Positions 46,117 through 54,439 of a DNA stretch of 64,000 nt are shown one piece after another. The position numbers and the translations under genes were made by a program. Under the pieces are notes generated by a model. That model was not told the DNA's origin. It saw only the letters and a program-made list of their open reading frames with translations, and made no database searches. The DNA lies in the NCBI RefSeq assembly GCF_035222375.1, contig NC_085890.1, forward strand, positions 4,135,151 to 4,199,150. The letters are read 5' to 3'. Position 1 is the first letter of the stretch; every line of letters begins with the position of its first letter. The DNA is from Podospora pseudocomata (Eukaryota > Ascomycota > Sordariomycetes > Sordariales > Podosporaceae).

Positions 46117-47925
46117 TCAAGGGCCGGGCTTCTCAGGGTAGCGGCGGTGGAAATTCCGGACAACCTCTTTTGCGTGTTCCAAGTGGTCTGCAGGCACTTC
46201 GGTGGGTTGGTCATATCCAGTCCATTTCACGGTGTACTTGAGACGGGGGTGGCTTCCTCTGCCACGGCGGTCCCAACGGGAGTTTAGAATATCTTCAACT
46301 TCAAACTCTTCTACTCCATCGATTTCCACTGGTGGTGGCGGGTCTTGTAGTTGACCTGGCTGGGGGTTATTGGCCGCAGGGCGTAATAGGCTGACGTGAA
46401 ATACTGGATGGTTCTTCATTGAAGCAGGCAGGTCCAGTTGGTATGCGTACGGGCTGATGACCTTGGTAATCTTGAAAGGTCCTAGATTCTTCCAGTCGAG
46501 TTTCTTCTGCGGACGGAGCGTCTTGATGTTGCGGGCATCGAGCCAAACCTCTTGGCCGACGTAGTACTTGCGGGCAGGCTTGCGTTTCCGGTTGGCATAT
46601 TCCTCCTGGCGGGCCTGGGCTATGCAGATTTCTGATTTGAGGAACTCGTGGATCTCTTGCATCCTCGATGCAAATTGTTCGGCATCTCTGGCTCCTGGGG
46701 ACTTGTCTGGTACCACAGGCTCAAATCCCATGCGGGGGTGAAAACCATAGTTGGCAAAGAATGGTGTCGTCTTGATGCTTTCATTCAGGGCGTCGTTCAG
46801 AGCAAACTCCGCGAGTGGCAGCCACATCGCCCAGTCGTCATGTAAGTAAGAGACGTGTCCTCTCAGGTATTGTTCCAGGAAGGAGTTGGCTCTTTCGGTC
46901 TGGCCGTCGGTTTCGGGATGGAATGCAGTTGACAGCAATGCCTTTGAGGCTAGTCGGCGGGTTAGATGTTTCCAGAAGTCAGATACAAATTGCGGTCCTC
47001 TATCGGATACTACAGTTGTTGGGAGTCCGTGTAGCTTCCAGATATGCTTCAGGTACAGGCGGGAGACTTCTCCGGCATCGCAGGTATCGTTGCAGGGAAT
47101 AAAGTGTTTCATCTTCGTCAGGCGGCAGACTATGACTAGTATCGCGTCGTAACCTTCGCTCTTTGGCAGGTGTGTGATAAAGTCCATCGACACATCCTTC
47201 CAGGATCTCTCGGGAATCGGCAGTGGTCTCAGGACTCCTTGGCGGGCCTCGCGGGAAGCAGTGATCCGGGTACAGGTGTGGCAGTTGGACACCCAGCGTT
47301 CGACATAGGTGAGCATCCCAGGCCAGTAATAATCGCGGGACAGGGCCTCGTATGTACGCGCTCGCTTCATGTGTCCGGCGATTGCGCTCTCGTGGTAGGA
47401 GCGGACCAGTTCGGCGTGTAGATCAGGGTAGTTTGGAACATACAGGCGGTCTCGGTAGTATAAATATCCTCCTCGGTCCTCACACTCGGCGAGTGTGATG
47501 CTTGGGTGGCGGGTATCGGGTTCTGGGCATAGAGCGACTCGATGGTCCTTGGACCCGCACCGGTAGCATTCCCCTCGCTCCCTCCGTCCGTTTGGTCGGG
47601 CCGTATGCTGCACGCTCAAGTCCATAGGATCTCCCTGGTTCTGATTCCTTGTAGGATGCGGGAATTTACTCTGTTTGGTCGGCTCGGGGGCTGTTTTACC
47701 GGGGACGGTCTGACCGTAGCTGACGGGGGTGGGCGCCCGTGGAGCACGGTTGGGCCTGATACGGGTGATTTGTTTCTGGTGTTGCCGGTATCGGTTATCG
47801 AGGGTTTGGAGGTGCTGGGCATAGGTTCGGAACTGGCGGGATGGGGACGGGTTGTGTAGGAGCATGTCCTGCAGTTCTTGCGAGATGCCTTGGAATAGTA
47901 GGGGCGTCAAGCTCTCTTCGGGCAT
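46117..47925 (-). pseudogene. Gypsy element B, zinc knuckle fused to integrase and chromodomain
   Basis: A 602-codon open frame on the minus strand. A CCHC knuckle ([14 protein letters not shown]) is followed within about 25 residues by the integrase zinc domain ([12 protein letters not shown]... NCHTC). Next come the core with D, D, E in [16 protein letters not shown] and [15 protein letters not shown], the SH3-like GPF region (GPFKITKV), and a C-terminal chromodomain ([31 protein letters not shown]). Protease, RT and RNase H are missing and the frame is intact across the join. The gag half reads into it from another frame at about 48,100. Confidence 0.88.
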
Positions 47926-48731
47926 CTCTCCTTCCAGGGCAAGGCGTTGAAATTCGGAGAAATAGGTGCTAAAGTCGTCGTTCCTCTGTTTGAGCTGGTA
48001 TAGTTTGTTTTGCGCGTTCTGAACACGGTCGGGGTCGCCAAAGGCAGCTTCGAGGTATGCGAGCAGGTCAGGGTAATCGGGGAACTGAGGAGTCCGCGGA
48101 CAATCTTGGGTAGGATCAGCTGGTATGCCTTCCCAGCCAGGCGGCCGGCAACGTAAGTCAAGCGGCCAGGGGCGGTCGGAAATCGGTCTGCGTTGGCGAT
48201 CATCTTGCCGTAGATTTGTTGCGTGAAGCGTCGAAGGTCCGCGCGGGATCCGTCAAACTTTTCTGGATCTGGAAGTCTCTCGCTGACAAGGGTGGGTTCA
48301 GTACGTGAGGCAGTAGCAGATGTAGGTGTTTCCGGAGCATGTTCTGCAAGGGGTTCAACAGGAGGTTTCGCAATAGGCGCGGGGCTAGTCGGTGGGATAT
48401 GTACGGCGGGAGTGACGGCGGCCAGAAGTTGAGCTTTCTCAACTTCAAGTTGTGAAATCTTTTGAATAGTATCGAGGTTCCGTTCTTTCAGTTGTTCCTT
48501 CTGATAGTCAATGATCGCGTCGCGGTTTGAGATTTGGATTCGGAGAGACGAGATGGTGGAGTCGTGGGTGTTGATGGCGGTGCGGAGGGCGGCAACCTCT
48601 TCTTCCAACGCAGTAGCATGTGTGTCCATATTCCTCAGGTAGATGATCCAGTCTTCGGGATGTTGATTGACGTTTTCGACCAGCTCTTGCGCCGTGTCGG
48701 GGTACGCGGGGGGTTTTGGGCCGGTAGCCAT
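47907..48731 (-). pseudogene. Gypsy element B, Gag N-terminal part, frameshifted
   Basis: Gag N-terminus with a coiled coil (VAALRTAINTHDSTISSLRI and following) and the Gag core ([20 protein letters not shown]). Near 48,100 the true frame changes. Beyond LPKI the reading should pass to [20 protein letters not shown], which joins the frame of the 46117-47925 ORF ([17 protein letters not shown]). The last 60 codons of this ORF are out of frame. Confidence 0.75.
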
Positions 48732-49006
48732 CGTGTTGGGACGATCGGCTAATGGGGTAGGAGCTACGTAATGTCACGGGTAGCACAGGTTGACAGGTTA
48801 ATGACAGTAGTATTCAGCTAAGCTACGGTTTGGGCTCTATTCCGTCTGGTACGGGCAGGCTTTATTGTCAAGACGTAGCTCAAAGAGCTACAAACAGGTC
48901 TCGCGGCAGCGAGATGCAAAATCTTTCTAGTCGCATTGGCCGGTGCTGTGAACGTGCCAAGCTCCATCAGTGGATCAACGACGGTCACGGTGCAACCGCC
49001 GTGACA

Positions 49007-49313
49007 CGTATTGCATACTACAGAACTGTCTATCTACACCAGCCAGTTCCTCCGTATATAGACCTAGGGACCGTGAAGTGCTCACCCTGCTATGGCCCCG
49101 ATCACTCCTAGCACATTGCATCCTGCAGAGTGCTCGTCGTGCTATGCCTTCGATCACCCCGAGCATCTTGCATCCTGCAGAGTGCTCGTGGGTCTTGGCG
49201 CCATAGCACTTCTGGCCGGCCCCTATTGGCTGTCTCCTGACTTTCCTAATGATTGGCTAGGGACGTCCTGCGCCCCACATACTGCGCGACCTGCCGTTAG
49301 GTTAACTGTGACA
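49007..49313 (-). repeat. 3' LTR-like end of gypsy element C
   Basis: Ends TTAACTGTGACA at 49313. The next bases (TGATGCCCCTCCTCCC) are, on the minus strand, a polypurine tract, as expected directly upstream of a 3' LTR. The left border is not clear because it meets element B. Confidence 0.6.
49088..49192 (+). repeat. Tandem duplication of about 52 bp
   Basis: Two adjacent copies containing TTGCATCCTGCAGAGTGCTC and a preceding GCTATG...CGATCAC segment. It lies inside the LTR-like sequence of element C. Confidence 0.75.
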
Positions 49314-49429
49314 TGATGCCCCTCCTCCCAGGTCGACGCCCCGGCGACCTTATTCCTGAAATAGTCACCGATCCCTACTTTCCTTTCAACATTTCTATAG
49401 TAGGTTATCCCCCTCTCATTCCTGCCGCC

Positions 49430-50064
49430 ATGTCTAATCGTGTGAAGAAAATAACCCCTACGAGTACCGACCGTCGCCGCGATCAAGCACACTTCCTTAA
49501 AAGGTTCGGCCTTATTATGCCTGAGTGTACTTATTGTGAAGAGAATAGCCTCCGGTGCGTGGCTTCCTCTCGGTACGACCGATGTCTCCCGTGTGTCAAC
49601 TCGAGTCGCTCCTACTGCGATGTCCATGGTGTAGATCGTGAGTCCCTTCCTGGGCTGCCTTACTCTCTCTTACTAATCCTGTAGTCCGTCCTCTTATCAA
49701 GGAGAAAGAACGCCTGCATGCCGAGAAGCAGGCTACCTTAAGTAAGCTTCTTCGTCTCGAGGCTCAATCGCGTGCCCTCGAGGCTCGAGCCCTTGCTGCT
49801 TTTCGCCGCGAATCTCGACTCCTCGAGGAGGAGGAAAGAGAGTCTTCCGTGCGGCCTGCTACCCCGCATGGTCCGCCGGTGGCGAATACCTCCGCTGCTC
49901 ATTCTTCCACTACTGCTCCTCTCTCCGACTTCTCCTTCCTGGATCCGTCCTTGGGCCTTGACTGGCCTTCTGACCTTTCCCTGGATCCAGGCACAGCCGG
50001 TCCTTCCTTCCTTGCCGCGCCAGATACCGCCGATGGCGCGCCTTCCACTTCCCAAGGTGGTTGA
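49430..50064 (+). CDS. Antisense accessory gene of gypsy element C: Cys-rich/coiled-coil protein
   Basis: Unrecognised protein of 195 residues on the strand opposite to pol, 117 bp inside the 3' LTR/polypurine end. Two exons, 49430-49637 and 49685-50064, have a canonical intron (GTGAGT donor, TACTAAT branch-like site, TGTAG acceptor); the frames match. N-terminus: basic, then paired Cys (PECTYCEEN, RCLPCVNSS). Middle: a long coiled coil (EKERLHAEKQATLSKLLRLE and on). C-terminus: acidic and aromatic (DFSFLDPSLGLDWPSDL). A homologue sits at the same place in element D, which makes chance unlikely. Confidence 0.7.
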
Positions 50065-50106
50065 GACGCGTGGCACTAGTTGTATCTGGTTCCCCTTACA
50101 CCTTCC

Positions 50107-50177
50107 AACCTTGTAGTATAGCGTGTAGCACGTCGGCTACTGTGTCGAAGGCACGGGTTCGACTCCCGTTGAGGTTC
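50107..50177 (+). ncRNA. tRNA-like cloverleaf 1
   Basis: A 71-nt tRNA-shaped sequence. The acceptor AACCTTG pairs with TGAGGTT (one G-U), the T arm is ACGGG-TTCGACT-CCCGT (perfect B box GGTTCGA-type), and the anticodon stem TCGGC/GTCGA closes a six-nt loop TACTGT. The short anticodon loop and weak D stem argue against a working tRNA. It is paralogous to the sequence at 50319-50389. Confidence 0.6.
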
Positions 50178-50179
50178 TT

Positions 50180-50218
50180 CCAAATTTGAAAAGACCCGAC
50201 AGGTCTTTTTAAATATGG
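50180..50218 (+). ncRNA. Hairpin directly 3' of tRNA-like 1
   Basis: A 17-position stem (50180-50196 with 50202-50218) around a five-nt loop CGACA: 15 Watson-Crick pairs, one G-U and one mismatch. It begins 2 nt after the cloverleaf. A T5 run lies in the 3' arm and another at 50224-50228. Confidence 0.55.
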
Positions 50219-50318
50219 ATATATTTTTGGTTCCCCGTGGGTGGTGTGCCCTTCGACCTTTTCTTACGGTGGTGGAGGCGTGTGGTGTTAGTTGGGCCTG
50301 GATTCCCTCGTACCTGCC

Positions 50319-50389
50319 AACCTTGTGGTGTAGTGCGTGGCACGTCGACTACCACGTCGGAGGCGTAGGTTCGATTCCTGCTGAGGTTC
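50319..50389 (+). ncRNA. tRNA-like cloverleaf 2
   Basis: A 71-nt tRNA-shaped sequence with all four arms. Acceptor AACCTTG/TGAGGTT; D stem GTGT/GCAC; anticodon stem TCGAC/GTCGG with six-nt loop TACCAC; T arm GTAGG-TTCGATT-CCTGC. The A box (TGGTGTAGTGCGTGG) and B box (GGTTCGATTCC) fit Pol III promoters. Compared with copy 1, the anticodon stem changes at two pairs but stays paired. Confidence 0.65.
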
Positions 50390-50391
50390 TT

Positions 50392-50433
50392 CAGTATCCA
50401 GATTCATGGACAAAGCCGTGAATCTGGGTACTG
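50392..50433 (+). ncRNA. Hairpin directly 3' of tRNA-like 2
   Basis: An 18-pair stem (50392-50409 with 50416-50433) with two G-U pairs and no mismatch, loop ACAAAG, followed by TTTT at 50435-50438, a Pol III-type terminator. Its sequence is unrelated to hairpin 1. It starts 2 nt after the cloverleaf, the same spacing as in unit 1. Confidence 0.65.
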
Positions 50434-50800
50434 CTTTTGCTTGCTTGGGTTTTGGCCGGTCTGGGTGCTGCCGGTGGAACTCTTTTTGCTTGTCTAGGCA
50501 GTTAAGATTTGCCTCTGGTTCCCACGAATTGTCTGTGGCCGGATATCCCAACCAACTGACCAAATATTCCAATTGACCTCTGTTGAACCGTGAATCCAGT
50601 ATCTCTTCCACATCATACTCTTCTTCTTCGTCCTCCGCCACTTCCTATGTATTGGCCTTACTTACCGGTGGTGCGGGCTCCAGAAGTGAGATGTAAAAAA
50701 TGTGTGACCGTAGACGCATCGTACTGGGTAGCTCCAATTCGAATGCTGTCTCCGATATCTTCCTCTTGACCTTGAACGGGCCCACTCTCCTGTGGTCCAG

Positions 50801-51265
50801 TGTTACAACCTGCACCAGGAATGGATACAGACTGCAAGGCAGTACGCCAGAGGTGAATATGACAGGATGATCGAAGGTTGTGACAAGCGCCTCAGACACG
50901 GGTTCACTGTCAACAACAGGTTGTTCTAACAAAGAGCTACTGAGAGTAGATTGTAGACAAATGAACTTGATTGCTTGCATTAGGAATCAGATTCCTCGAC
51001 ATGGGGAGCGCCGGGCACTCCCCCCTATTTATGTGAAACTATCTACATATGTTTCTGAGGTATCTTTGTACCTTGCTCAGTGTGCTCAGTGTGCTCAGTG
51101 GTCTTGGCGCACTGAGCAGACTGAGCAGACTGAGCAACTCCTAATTGGTTGCACGGGGGCTTGTGGGTCATTCCATCCCTGGCCCAATGATTGGCTGAGG
51201 TGTCCCAACGCCTCGGGAATCATCCAGTGGTTCCTGTACGGGGGTATTACGCTTGGGGCGTAACA
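50801..51265 (-). repeat. LTR of gypsy element D (3' LTR)
   Basis: A 465-bp LTR, TGTTACAACC...GGGGCGTAACA, with internal short tandem repeats (GTGCTCA and CTGAGCAGA units near 51080-51140). Other copies: 56392-56569 (truncated), 56570-56858 (truncated) and 62567-63012 (inverted). Next to it lies the polypurine tract complement CGTTTCCCCTCCTCCCTC (51266-51283). Confidence 0.85.
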
Positions 51266-51479
51266 CGTTTCCCCTCCTCCCTCGTCTTTGCCTCGAAGAC
51301 CCTTGACGCTAGGAAATTGTCGTTGTGACTGTAAGTTTTCCCTTTCATCCTTTTCTAAAGTGTCTGCTAACAGGGTGCAGAAGAATTATCAAAGAACTCA
51401 AAGAAAGAAGTCGCAACCGCGATCTTCTACTGAACGTCGTTATTCCCTTGTTGATTACACCAATACTTTCGGTTTCGCC

Positions 51480-52040
51480 ATGCCCGTCGATTGCTCTCGT
51501 TGTAAGCGGCTGCGGCTTACAAACTGTAAGGCTGCCGACCGTAGCTTGTCTTGTCGGAATTGTCTGCAAGCGGGGGCGAATTCCTGCAATATTTATGGTG
51601 AGCCCTCGTCGGTGCTTCGTGGTCTTCTTGAGGAGAAACGGCGCCTTGATCGCGAGAAGGGTGATGCGGTTTCGGAACTTCTAGCAGCTGCAGCCGCTCA
51701 AAGGGATGCCGCCGCAAAGCTTGCTAGGTTAGAGGAGCAGTCTCGTTTTCTTGAAAACAGGGCGAGTGAGGCATTTTCTCGGGAATACACTCTGTTGCAG
51801 GAGGCGGAGGCGGAGGAACAAGCGGGTTCCTCGACCGTTACCCAGGAATCGGGGTTCCCAGTCGTAGGGGACGGTCGTTCCCCGTTGTCCTTTGGGGACG
51901 TTGGTAACCTTGATTTCTCGGGTGTCGACTGGTCGTCGTTGGATCCAAATCTTTTATCCCAGGTCGGTCTGGGTTCTGTCGGTGGAACTGCTGGAGTTTC
52001 TCCGGACAGTCCAGGAAATCGACAGGTTCCCACGAGTTAG
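51480..52040 (+). CDS. Antisense accessory gene of gypsy element D: Cys-rich/coiled-coil protein
   Basis: Unrecognised protein of 186 residues opposite to pol, 214 bp inside the 3' LTR. N-terminus: CSRCKRLRLTNC with CRNCLQAG. Middle: coiled coil (GLLEEKRRLDREKGDAVSEL, then KLARLEEQSRFLENRASEAF). C-terminus: acidic/aromatic (NLDFSGVDWSSLDPNLLSQV). This matches the element C protein in order of parts. An upstream intron-like interval (about 51331-51374, GTAAGT...TGCTAACAG) lies between an ATG at 51288 and this frame, so a longer spliced form is possible. The last 203 nt overlap the pol C-terminus on the opposite strand. Confidence 0.65.
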   Translation: MPVDCSRCKRLRLTNCKAADRSLSCRNCLQAGANSCNIYGEPSSVLRGLLEEKRRLDREKGDAVSELLAAAAAQRDAAAKLARLEEQSRFLENRASEAFSREYTLLQEAEAEEQAGSSTVTQESGFPVVGDGRSPLSFGDVGNLDFSGVDWSSLDPNLLSQVGLGSVGGTAGVSPDSPGNRQVPTS

Positions 52041-54439
52041 ACTCTGGTCCGTAATCCAGCCATTTGACGAGATATTGGAGTTCGTTGTTGCTGATTCGTG
52101 AATCCAGGATATCCTCGACGTCAAATTCTTCTTCGTCGTCGACCACCTCGAGTCGCGTCTCGAGTTTTGCTTTCTTTGGTGCTGGTTCAAGAAGGGAAAT
52201 GTGGAATACTTTGGTTCGTACTCGCATGGAATCGGGGAGTGAGAGCTCGTAGTTAGATGTTGAAATCTTTTTCTTGATCTTGAATGGCCCGATCTTCTTG
52301 AAATCCAGTTTCTTGCTTGATCGTTTCGTGTGAAGATTACGTGTGAGAAGAAACACTTTATCTCCCTCCTCGAGGGGAGGTCCCTCGACCCTATGTTTGT
52401 CGTAGTGGGTGCGCATTCGTTCCTTGACGAATTCGAGTGTTTCTTTCAACATGTTGTGCACCTCCTGCAATCGTTCTGCGTGGATCGCTGCTCGGGGTAC
52501 CTCTGCTGTTGGTCCTTGTCGTAGTTCGGGTTGGAAACCGTAGTTGGCGAAGAATGGTGAGACGTTCGTTGTCTCCGTACTGCTTGAATTGTACGCCAAC
52601 TGTGCTGTTGGTAGCAGGTCAACCCAGTTGTCCTGCTCAAAGTTGATGTAACACCGAAGGTATTGTTCAATGACTTGGTTGAGTCGTTCGGTCTGTCCAT
52701 CTGTCTGGGGGTGGAACGCGGTCGAGAGTTTTGACTTGACGTCTAGTCGTTTCATCAGGGCTTGCCAAAACTTAGAGGTGAAGAGTTTGTCTCTGTCCGA
52801 AGTGATGTCATCTGGCAGTCCATGTTGGCTCACGATGTTCCGTTCGAATAGGTAGGCGAGCTGTTCTGCCGTAGTGGTTTCTCTGAAAGGAATGAAGTAT
52901 GCCCACTTGGTGAGTCTGTCAACCACTACCCAGATGGCGTCGTACTTGGTGTTGGTTCCATCTGGTACCGTTGAGCTGGGGAGTTTGGTGATGAAGTCCA
53001 TGGAGATGGAACGTACGTGCTGTCTGTGTTCTTTGAGGGTCTTCGAATAGATCAAGATGTCGTCCCAGGTATACAAAGGCAAATCGATCCAGATATGGGC
53101 GCAGGGTGTGGTCAATCATGCTTTGGAATGTCGCAGGGGCGTTAGTGAGTCCAAATGGCATGACTTGGTACTCAAAGTGTCCGTAGCGAGTCCTGAAAGC
53201 TGTTTTCCATTCATCCCCTTCCTTAATCCGGATGTGGCCAAAGGCCATCGGAAGATCCAGTCGACTGAACCATTGGGCGCCTGCCAGTCGGTCTTTCATC
53301 TCCCTGATAAGCGGCAGCGGATACCTATTCTTCATCGTTTCCTCGTTGAGTTGTCGATAATCGACCACAAGCCTTAAATCTGTCGTTCCTTTCTTAGGCA
53401 CGAATAAAATGGGGTAAGCTGCTTCGCTTTGTGATTCTCTGATAAACCCCTTTGGTAGGTTCTCCTTGATGTACTCTTGTAAGGCTTTGTCCTGTCGTGG
53501 ACCTAGGTGATATGCTTTGTGGTATCGTAACTTTGCTCCTTCCTTCAATCGGATCTCGTGGTCGAAAGAGGTTCTCTTGGGGAGCTCGTCCTTCATCTTG
53601 TGTCTGAAGACTGTAAAACTGTGGTATTCTTTCGGAATGTTGCTGAGGTCCTCCTTTTCCTTGGGAGGCTTGTGCCTCGAGTCGTCACTCGGGTCTTCCT
53701 CTAGCTTCTCTGGTCTGACATACATCACCCAACCTTCTGGTTCTCTGGTGTGCGAGGGTCCTTCCTTGGTACTTCCTCTGTCAGTTGACATCGGCTCGTC
53801 GTGGCTCGTATGTCTCGTATGCTCGCAGGGGCTCTCTTGTCCCTCTGGGCACCTGGGAGCTCTATCCAGTTCAGCTCTGTTCACCCGTCTGGTGTCAAGC
53901 CTGGAGTTGAGATGGCCATTCTCCCAGTCTATATCCGGGTTGTACTTTTTCAACCACGGATGTCCCAAGATCATGTCACACTTGGGTCCGGTTGGCAGGA
54001 TATCGAAGTCCACTTCCTGCGGGTCGTCGTCCACCGTGATCAAGAGTGTCGTTTCCCGTGAACTGATTCCTCCATCATAACTGGCCGTTTGCCCTTCGTA
54101 GGTCCTCATTCGGTATGGTACTTTTTTCATGACCCACGGCATCCTCGTCTTGTTCACGAACGAGGGATTGACGATGTTGATCGAACTCTTTGAGTCGATC
54201 ACTGCAACTGCTCGATACTCCTTTCCTTTGGAGTTTGTCCATCGAACTTCTACTGTCAGGGCACTTTGGTTTCCTAACACTGTGGCTCCGGCAACTGTCT
54301 CGTAGTGCCACCATGGAGGTCTTTTCCTGGGTATCCCTTTGACCGAGTGACTTTCTTGTTGGCCTTCTTCCTGACCCTTGCTTGGCTCTTCTGTCGGTGC
54401 CAGTCTCTTGCCTTTGCGCGGCGGTGACGGGCGCACCAA
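51838..54439 (-). pseudogene. Gypsy element D, Pol (protease, partial RT, integrase core, chromodomain)
   Basis: Protease region VIDSKSSINIVNPSFV (usual DSGA-type site is DSK here). RT palm: DYRQLNEETMKNRYPLPLI, FSRLDLPMAFGHIRI, FEYQVMPFGLTNAPATFQ. At the catalytic box the frame shifts by one base (CTGGGACGAC in place of CTGGACGAC), then DDILIYSKTLKEHRQHVR. Straight after that comes the integrase core SMDFITKLP, with ITSDRDKLF and QTDGQTERLNQVIEQ. A chromodomain (DVEDILDSRISNNELQYLVK) ends the protein. RNase H and the integrase zinc finger are absent. Confidence 0.85.

Larger units (their letters stand above)
45836..49006 (-). mobile_element. Gypsy element B, internally deleted
   Basis: A 3,171-bp element with two 235-bp LTRs (45836-46070 and 48772-49006), both TGTCACGG...CCGTGACA. 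I count 5 differences between them (about 98 percent identity). The coding strand is minus. The flanking 5 bp differ (TCAGA on the left, CGTAT on the right), so there is no target duplication. The left flank is element A integrase and the right flank is another LTR-like sequence. The coding part holds gag and a gag-integrase fusion only. The lack of target duplication suggests recombination between elements. Confidence 0.9.
50288..50800 (-). pseudogene. Gypsy element C, integrase C-terminus and chromodomain
   Basis: Fragment of a minus-strand pol: HRRVGPFKVKRKISETAFEL, then SHIFYISLLEPAPP, a TAG stop, then EYDVEEILDSRFNRGQLEYL, a chromodomain (YLVSWLGYPATDNSWEPEAN). The right end is cut by the LTR of element D at 50801, so C was present before D inserted. 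The C-terminal 40 codons overlap the second tRNA-like unit on the other strand. Confidence 0.75.

Noticed and set aside
50107-50389. Two functional tRNA genes
   Set aside because: Both cloverleaves have six-nt anticodon loops with no T before a plausible anticodon, and the first has a weak D stem, so I call them tRNA-like only.
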